Source: Chryseobacterium rhizosphaerae
Lineage (GTDB): Bacteria > Bacteroidota > Bacteroidia > Flavobacteriales > Weeksellaceae
Length of the DNA stretch: 64,000 nucleotides
Assembly: GCF_003385455.1 (NCBI RefSeq)
Contig: NZ_QNUF01000004.1
Span: 1 to 64,000 of the forward strand
Direction: 5' to 3'
The position numbers were made by a program, and so were the translations under genes. Position 1 is the stretch's first letter. The number at the start of each line of letters is the position of its first letter. The notes under the pieces were generated by a model. The model saw only the letters and a program-made list of their open reading frames with translations, was not told where the DNA came from and ran no database searches. This document shows, one piece after another, positions 58,875-64,000 of the stretch.

Positions 58875-59129
58875 CACGCAAAGACGCTAGTTTTTTTTCC
58901 TGCCTAATGCTTTAGGGCGCAAAGATTTTATCTGCGATAAAATTTTACAGGTGTTTTTTATGAATGATCGGGTGATTGATAAGCTAATGGATGAAGAGAG
59001 TATTAAATAATCCGTATTTAGATTCTTTCAGGGCGCCCTAAAAAATGCAGGGTATAGGTTGGGGCTGAAGCCTTTGGAAATATTGAAAAATATAAGAGTG
59101 GGCTAAAGCCCACTCCTATTGAATATTAA
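58875..59129. repeat. Mosaic of dispersed repeats, including copy 2 of the GCAAAGATTTTATC repeat
   Basis: The 468-bp gap from 58732 to 59199 holds no gene. 58916-58946 (GGCGCAAAGATTTTATCTGC, then GATAAAATT) nearly repeats 37786-37819. 59096-59115 is a perfect GAGTGGGC/GCCCACTC hairpin, then CTATTGAATATTAA. Its loop region (GGGCTAAAGCCC) resembles the terminator loop at 31990. Confidence 0.5.
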
Positions 59130-59199
59130 TTTTGTTATTTTATATTATAGATGCTATACCTGCGGTTTCATTTTTCCATCTCCAAAGCCTAGCTCCTAG

Positions 59200-60579
59200 C
59201 TAAAAATGTACCTGTTGAATTTCTTTTTCAATTTTTTTGGGTGTTTCGTTATCTGACTGAATAAAAATCATAGTAACCACAGCTCCAATCAGCATACAAA
59301 CACCTCCTACCACGACATAATCCATTGCCTGTTTACCAAAAACATTGCTTACAATAGGCCCACCAAATAAACCATTAATGATCTGTGGGATTACAATAAA
59401 AAAATTGAATATTCCCATATAAACTCCCATTTTCTTTTGTGGAATTACCTCAATCAACATTGCATAGGGCATTGCCAGAATACTTGCCCAGGCAAAACCC
59501 AACCCTATCATGGAAACCCAAAGATGGTTTACATCTTTAATGAAATACATAGAGATCAGTCCCATACCCCCGCAAAGTAAAGCTAATGCGTGAGTCTGTT
59601 TTTTACCAATCCATTTGGCAATAGGTGTTAGTAAAAAGGCAAATGGAACTGCCCAAAGGTTATACATTCCGAATAATTTACCGGTTAAATCTCCGGCATT
59701 ATTAAATTCTTTAGAATGGGTATCTTCCGGGGAAAGCCCAAAATGGTGAGTTGCCAGCGCACTTGTGGTAAATACCCACATGGTAAATAATGCAAACCAG
59801 GAGAAAAACTGAACAATCCCCAGTTTTTTCATCTGGGTCGGGATCGTTGCAAAATCTTTAAAGATATCTGAAAACCTGGAATATTCTTTTTCTTTTTCAT
59901 CTTCTTCGAATTCGGCAAACTCCTTAGGAGAGTATTCCCGGGTACTTATAATGGTATATAGGATAGCTGCCAAGAGCAACGCTGCCCCCACATAAAAAGA
60001 ATAAATCACATTATCTGCCACAAAGCCTTCTGGAGCGACATTGGAAACACCTAGTTTTGTTAACCAATCCGGCAGGTATGAGCCAAGGACCGCTCCAATA
60101 CCAATTAAAATCGTCTGTATGGAAAACCCTAATGTTCCCTGATGCTTCGGAAGCATATCTCCCACTAGTGCCCGGAAGGGTTCCATGGCAATATTAACGG
60201 AAGCATCCATCATAGCGAGAAAAATAACAGCTAATAAAAGTGCATTGGCGGCAAACATCTGAGTTACGGAAGCAGCATTAGGAAGTAATACTAATCCTAT
60301 TGCGCACAAAACGGCTCCAATAAGGAAATAAGGCTTTCTTCTTCCTAAAGGACTCCAGGTATTATCTCCCATATGCCCGATAATGGGTTGAACAATCAGT
60401 CCGGTAATGGGGGCTACGAGCCAGAACCACGACAATTCATGAACATCAGCTCCCAAATTGGCAAGGATACGGCTTGCATTTCCATTCTGCAGTCCGAAAG
60501 CCATCTGGATTCCCAGGAATCCCATACTCATGTTGATAATCCGGCTAATTGACAGCTCCGGTTTTATTTTTTTAGCCAT
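59200..60579 (-). CDS. MFS sugar transporter, SLC45/maltose-porter type
   Basis: A 459-residue, 12-helix major facilitator. ISRIINMSMGFLGIQMAFGL, GHMGDNTWSPLGRRKPYFLI (loop 2-3) and the long loop between helices 6 and 7 are characteristic of SLC45-like disaccharide/H+ symporters. Located 13 nt after a SnoaL-like gene and downstream of the alpha-amylase, so maltose or maltodextrin uptake is inferred. Confidence 0.88.
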   Translation of the reverse strand: MAKKIKPELSISRIINMSMGFLGIQMAFGLQNGNASRILANLGADVHELSWFWLVAPITGLIVQPIIGHMGDNTWSPLGRRKPYFLIGAVLCAIGLVLLPNAASVTQMFAANALLLAVIFLAMMDASVNIAMEPFRALVGDMLPKHQGTLGFSIQTILIGIGAVLGSYLPDWLTKLGVSNVAPEGFVADNVIYSFYVGAALLLAAILYTIISTREYSPKEFAEFEEDEKEKEYSRFSDIFKDFATIPTQMKKLGIVQFFSWFALFTMWVFTTSALATHHFGLSPEDTHSKEFNNAGDLTGKLFGMYNLWAVPFAFLLTPIAKWIGKKQTHALALLCGGMGLISMYFIKDVNHLWVSMIGLGFAWASILAMPYAMLIEVIPQKKMGVYMGIFNFFIVIPQIINGLFGGPIVSNVFGKQAMDYVVVGGVCMLIGAVVTMIFIQSDNETPKKIEKEIQQVHF

Positions 60580-60592
60580 TATTTTTATGATA

Positions 60593-61114
60593 TTATTTAG
60601 TTTTCAACTGTTGGATCAGCACATCTTCAAGGGCTATTTTTTCAGCAACTACTTTATCTACCACATCATTAGGAACCGTCACAGAAAGGACATATTGCTT
60701 TACCTTCCAGCTTCCGTTGATTTTTTCTACCACTCCTGAACCCCTGCATATTTTCATTTGAGTATCCAATAACTCATCAAACCAGGCCAGCTTTCCATCT
60801 TTACTGAAATAAATATTTCTTTTAAGAGAGGTAAAATTCCAGGTTCTCTTTTTGTCAAAGTGAGGTTTTGCCCAAACCATGAATTCTTTTTTATTCCAAA
60901 CTTCAGTAGCATCTGTTCCAATAAAGGTAGATTCATCCGCAAAGAAATTAAAATAGGTATTATAGTCTGCTTTTGCGGCTGCTACATTAAAGGCATCAAG
61001 CATGGTACTGATTTCCGACTTTTCTTTCTCAAATCCATTTTTTGATTGTGCGGAAAGTACAGAGAATCCTAATAAGAACAGGATCAGTGTATGTATTGTT
61101 ATTAATTTTTTCAT
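60593..61114 (-). CDS. Secreted SnoaL/NTF2-like protein, 173 residues
   Basis: A signal peptide (MKKLITIHTLILFLLGFSVL) precedes an NTF2-like cone fold: FEKEKSEISTMLDAFNVAAA, ADYNTYFNFFADESTFIGTD, VWNKKEFMVWAKPHFDKKRT and the C-terminal strands. Such proteins bind small hydrophobic ligands or act as enzymes; no active site is evident. It lies 7 nt after the amylase and 13 nt before the MFS gene. Confidence 0.82.
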   Translation of the reverse strand: MKKLITIHTLILFLLGFSVLSAQSKNGFEKEKSEISTMLDAFNVAAAKADYNTYFNFFADESTFIGTDATEVWNKKEFMVWAKPHFDKKRTWNFTSLKRNIYFSKDGKLAWFDELLDTQMKICRGSGVVEKINGSWKVKQYVLSVTVPNDVVDKVVAEKIALEDVLIQQLKTK

Positions 61115-61121
61115 AAAGTAA

Positions 61122-62981
61122 TTATTTTTCAAGTTCGATGATCAATGGGGTTTTTGCAGGTACCATTACGCTGTTTTGTATTGTCAGTTCTTTTCCTGAA
61201 ATAACATCTTTTCCTTTTGAAAATCCTTTGAGTGATTCTTCAAAACGTTTTAAGTCTAACGTCTGATCTTTTTCATTATTATTCACAATCACCATTACGC
61301 TTTCTTTTTCGTTATATCTGAAATAAGTAAAAATACCATCCTGAGGAACGTAATTTTTAGTTTTACCGTTATGGATCACCTCTTTACCTTTTCTCCAGTT
61401 CAGTAATTTGCTGGTGAACTGAAAGAATTCTTTTTGTTCAGCGGTTTGTTCAGACGGATTGAATGCATTCTGTTTATCTGATTTCCATCCGCCGGGAAAA
61501 TCTCTGCGGATATCTGCATCTCCTCCTTTGTTTTTATCTCCACGCATTCCTATTTCAGATCCGTAATAAATCTGGGGGATTCCGCGGACTGTGGAAATCA
61601 TGGCAAGGCCCATTTTATAAGCTTTGGGATCTGCATTGAAGATTTCGTTCCATCTTTCGGTATCATGATTTTCAAAGAATACCAGCACATTATTAATATC
61701 CGGATACAGGAAATCGCTGGTAAAGGAATCGTAAATTTTTATCATTCCCGTATTCCAGCTTTCTTTTTCTTTAAAAGCCTTTGGCATATCTGTAAACAGC
61801 ATAAAATCCATTACTGACGGTAAATTGGAATTATAGCCTGCTGCTTCCCCTGTTTTGGAATTTTTCTGCCAGGCTGAAATTTGCCCTGCTGTATATAGCC
61901 AGGTTTCGCCTACAATATTAAATTTGGGGTATTCGTCGGTAATCGCTTTGACCCATTTTGCCATCGCTTCTTTATCGTTATAAGGATAGGTATCTACACG
62001 AAAGCCTCCTAATCCTGCATATTCTATCCACCAGATCGCATTTTGTGTCAGGTATTTTAAAACTAAAGGATTGTTTTGATTGATATCAGGCATTGTTTTA
62101 TCAAACCAGCCATCCAGCGCATATTTTTTATCAATATCTGAAGCATTGGTATCCAACTGTGTGGTGGTTTTATAATTGGAACGTTTGAAGCCTTCATCTC
62201 CGTCCTTAAACCAATGAATCCAATCTTTTGCTGGAAGATCTTTGATCATCCAGTGTGAAGTTCCCCAGTGGTTGGTCACATAATCCATCACCAGCTTCAT
62301 ATTCCTTTTATTCAGTTCGTGGGATAAACTTTTGTATTCTTCGTTGGTTCCGTATCGGGCGTCTATTGTATAGAGATCAGTTTGGGCGTATCCATGATAG
62401 GAATAGGCTTTTTCATTGTCTTCATTCACCGGAGTTAACCAGACTGCTGTGGCACCAAGGTTCTGAATATAGTCCAGGTTATTAATGATTCCCCGAAGAT
62501 CTCCGCCATGTCTGCCATTGGGTAAACTGCGGTCTACTTTCTCTGTCAGTTCCGGTTTGGAATCATTCTTTTCGTCACCGTTAGCAAAACGATCCGGCAT
62601 AATCAGGTACATGACATCTTTTGAGGTAAAAGATTCCCGGTTTGCAGAATTAGGTTCTTTCTGTTTCAGTTCGTACATATAAGAGGCTAGATTCTTCTTC
62701 CCTTTTTTGATATTGATGGAAAACTTAGGAACATTTATTTCACCGGTATTGACAGTAATAAAAACATAGTTTGGATTTTCAACTTTCTGAACACCCTTAA
62801 TCTGTATACCATCTGAAAGAGTGATTTCATGATTCGCGATATCTTTCCCGTACACTAAAAGCTGTAGTTCGGGGTTTTTCATTCCCTTCCACCAAAATGC
62901 CGGCTCTACTTTTTCCAATGTTCTTTGAGAAAAAGCGGCAGAAGCTACGGAAAGGGCTAATGCTGCATAAATTGTCTTCAT
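61122..62981 (-). CDS. Secreted alpha-amylase family glycoside hydrolase (GH13, SusA-like)
   Basis: A 619-residue exported amylase. Signal peptide (MKTIYAALALSVASAAFSQ), an N-terminal cyclomaltodextrinase-like domain (about 25-120), the (beta/alpha)8 barrel with LVMDYVTNHWG (region I), GGFRVDTYPYND (region II, nucleophile Asp), NIVGETWLYT (region III, Glu) and VFFENHDTERW (region IV), and a beta C-domain. It probably degrades starch or maltodextrins in the periplasm. First in an operon with SnoaL-like and MFS genes. Confidence 0.94.
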   Translation of the reverse strand: MKTIYAALALSVASAAFSQRTLEKVEPAFWWKGMKNPELQLLVYGKDIANHEITLSDGIQIKGVQKVENPNYVFITVNTGEINVPKFSINIKKGKKNLASYMYELKQKEPNSANRESFTSKDVMYLIMPDRFANGDEKNDSKPELTEKVDRSLPNGRHGGDLRGIINNLDYIQNLGATAVWLTPVNEDNEKAYSYHGYAQTDLYTIDARYGTNEEYKSLSHELNKRNMKLVMDYVTNHWGTSHWMIKDLPAKDWIHWFKDGDEGFKRSNYKTTTQLDTNASDIDKKYALDGWFDKTMPDINQNNPLVLKYLTQNAIWWIEYAGLGGFRVDTYPYNDKEAMAKWVKAITDEYPKFNIVGETWLYTAGQISAWQKNSKTGEAAGYNSNLPSVMDFMLFTDMPKAFKEKESWNTGMIKIYDSFTSDFLYPDINNVLVFFENHDTERWNEIFNADPKAYKMGLAMISTVRGIPQIYYGSEIGMRGDKNKGGDADIRRDFPGGWKSDKQNAFNPSEQTAEQKEFFQFTSKLLNWRKGKEVIHNGKTKNYVPQDGIFTYFRYNEKESVMVIVNNNEKDQTLDLKRFEESLKGFSKGKDVISGKELTIQNSVMVPAKTPLIIELEK

Positions 62982-63109
62982 AGTAATGGACAATTTAGCA
63001 TTAAAAATTTAAATAGAGGTTATTAAGATTGAAATTACTTATAAAGTAACAATGTATTTGTTAATCTTCTATTTTATATAAATTAGAAAGCATTATTAGA
63101 TTGAGTAAA

Positions 63110-63142
63110 ACAATAGAGCCACCAGGTTGGCAGCTCTATTGT
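63110..63142 (-). terminator. Terminator of the right-edge lipoprotein
   Basis: ACAATAGAGC (63110-63119) and GCTCTATTGT (63133-63142) pair perfectly around a 13-nt loop, 2 nt after the minus-strand stop at 63145. A/T-rich flanks let it act also on the amylase side. Confidence 0.75.
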
Positions 63143-63144
63143 TT

Positions 63145-63690
63145 CTATTTTATTTTAATTGTTTTGAAAATATCTAAAAATCTTTTTTTATTTTCTTCAC
63201 TTAAATCACTGCTAATTATAGCAAACTTATTCTTATGAATATCAACACTATCAAAATATATCCCTACTAATCCTTTGCTCTCTTTTTTAGGAAGCATAAC
63301 CTGGGCTATATTTTTATTGATCGTATCATAATAATAATAATTATCATTATAAATTCCATTTTTATAATCTTGTTCTAAATATTTTGAATAATAGATTTTA
63401 GCTTCTTTTGATTTTACCTTCTGATAAATTTCTTTTTCTTCAGTAACTGAATATTCTTCTACAAAAGGTTTATAATAACGTCCATAATAGCAAGAACCTA
63501 TAATTTTATTATTATGAAAAATGTCGTAAACTTCAGAGTCTTCAGCATTTGCTTTCTTTAATAAAAAATTTGAAGGTAAACTAAAGCTAACATTTCTAAT
63601 ATCCTTGTTTTTAAATGAATATTGATCCTTTTTGTTTTCGCAAGAGTTTGTTAAAATGATTAAAATAACAAATAAAAAATATCGGTACAT
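63145..63690 (-). CDS. Small lipoprotein, possible immunity protein
   Basis: A 181-residue protein with a lipobox ending at Cys17 (LIILTNSC). The mature part is Lys/Tyr/Asn/Asp-rich with an odd KNGIYNDNYYYYDT segment. No domain recognised. Its ATG lies 1 nt after the stop of the metalloprotease gene, with both in an AT-rich block, the arrangement of a toxin with its immunity protein. That role is inferred. An in-frame start at 63792 lies inside the upstream gene and is unlikely. Confidence 0.7.
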   Translation of the reverse strand: MYRYFLFVILIILTNSCENKKDQYSFKNKDIRNVSFSLPSNFLLKKANAEDSEVYDIFHNNKIIGSCYYGRYYKPFVEEYSVTEEKEIYQKVKSKEAKIYYSKYLEQDYKNGIYNDNYYYYDTINKNIAQVMLPKKESKGLVGIYFDSVDIHKNKFAIISSDLSEENKKRFLDIFKTIKIK

Positions 63691-63691
63691 A

Positions 63692-64000
63692 TTATCGGGT
63701 ATTTTTTTTATTAAATTCTTGAACAGCTCTTTGCAAATCGGACGATCTTGTAAAATTCGGATTATTTCCTTTGGATGAAGCCTTAAAAACATCTCCTTTT
63801 TTAGCAGTCAAAGGAGCAAATGCTGCTTCTGCTTTTTGTTTGGTAGTTACTTTATATAAATTATTATTATCCATAATTGTATTTGAATTTTCATTTGGAT
63901 ATGGAACTCCTGGTTTCGCATATCCTTCATCTAATCCTAACATATGCCCAAATTCATGGAATATTGTATGCCAGAAATTTCCGCCTTGATATTGTACAAT
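63692..64000 (-). CDS. C-terminal end of a zinc metalloprotease-like protein (partial)
   Basis: Reading right to left from the window edge, 102 codons are open without an internal stop. The end includes IFHEFGHMLGLDEG, an HExxHxxGxxD zinc-protease signature, and NTIMDNNNLYKVTTKQ further on, a Met-turn-like SxxMD pattern. The remainder is variable and basic (ASSKGNNPNFTRSSDLQ). The start is outside the window; it may be the toxic end of an RHS-like or other secreted polymorphic protein, but no repeat or core is visible here. Confidence 0.7.
   Translation of the reverse strand: MVQYQGGNFWHTIFHEFGHMLGLDEGYAKPGVPYPNENSNTIMDNNNLYKVTTKQKAEAAFAPLTAKKGDVFKASSKGNNPNFTRSSDLQRAVQEFNKKNTR

Noticed and set aside
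58952..59010. A 16-codon frame (MNDRVIDKLMDEESIK) in the long gap
   Set aside because: Too short, no conservation visible, and set among dispersed repeats.

Overview
The window looks like chromosomal DNA from a member of the Bacteroidota, class Flavobacteriia, most like Chryseobacterium or a close relative (inference from gene content, not a database match). The evidence is low G+C content, promoters of the TAnnTTTG type, a fused SecDF, proteins with type IX secretion C-terminal domains, an outer-membrane barrel receptor with a carboxypeptidase-like N-domain, many lipoproteins, and a short 'LSREQLK..AG' leader peptide of the kind annotated as bacteriocin-like in this group. I see no rRNA, tRNA, CRISPR array, insertion sequence or prophage. 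Most of the window is ordinary core genome with lineage-specific secreted proteins in between.

Layout. 1-3.1 kb: the start of a lipoprotein, an XRE regulator with a likely operator, trmL, and a compact tatA-PAP2-TPR operon. 3.4-8.7 kb: an orphan lipoprotein, then a minus-strand run of MFS exporter, AraC regulator, surface protein, DoxX and arylamine N-acetyltransferase. 8.9-15.7 kb: two secreted proteins, secDF, and a sugar dehydrogenase with a sorting domain. 15.8-23.5 kb: hemN, a YCF48-like protein, an amino-acid permease, pnuC with a GGFR-repeat lipoprotein, and dapF-mltG. 23.6-31.7 kb: a TonB-dependent receptor, a five-gene surface-glycan precursor operon (WbpE/WlbC-like aminotransferase, membrane protein, galE, methyltransferase, cytidylyltransferase) and a secreted subtilase. 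32-42.7 kb: ppc, a Crp-family regulator, def, small lipoproteins, lpdA/hxlR around a perfect inverted repeat, an iron alcohol dehydrogenase and an SGNH hydrolase. 42.8-50.6 kb: a DEAD-box helicase, an ABC1/UbiB kinase, a divergent cold-shock protein, a 54-residue cysteine-rich peptide precursor, a GNAT-nitrilase fusion and two orphan small proteins. 50.7-57 kb: purM-purN-purH-purD-guaA on the minus strand, for late purine synthesis and GMP. 57.3-63 kb: an FMN reductase, a pirin and an alpha-glucan operon (amylase, SnoaL-like protein, MFS sugar transporter). 63.1-64 kb: the end of a zinc-metalloprotease protein with a lipoprotein gene 1 nt downstream, which could be a toxin and immunity pair.

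The most interesting points are the orphan Cys/Pro-rich peptide precursor at 47.2 kb, the possible metalloprotease toxin and immunity lipoprotein at the right edge, a perfect 11-bp inverted repeat in the lpdA/hxlR divergent promoter, a set of genes whose TAnnTTTG box lies 4-7 nt before the start codon (possible leaderless mRNAs), and several families of intergenic inverted and tandem repeats, some lying between pur genes.
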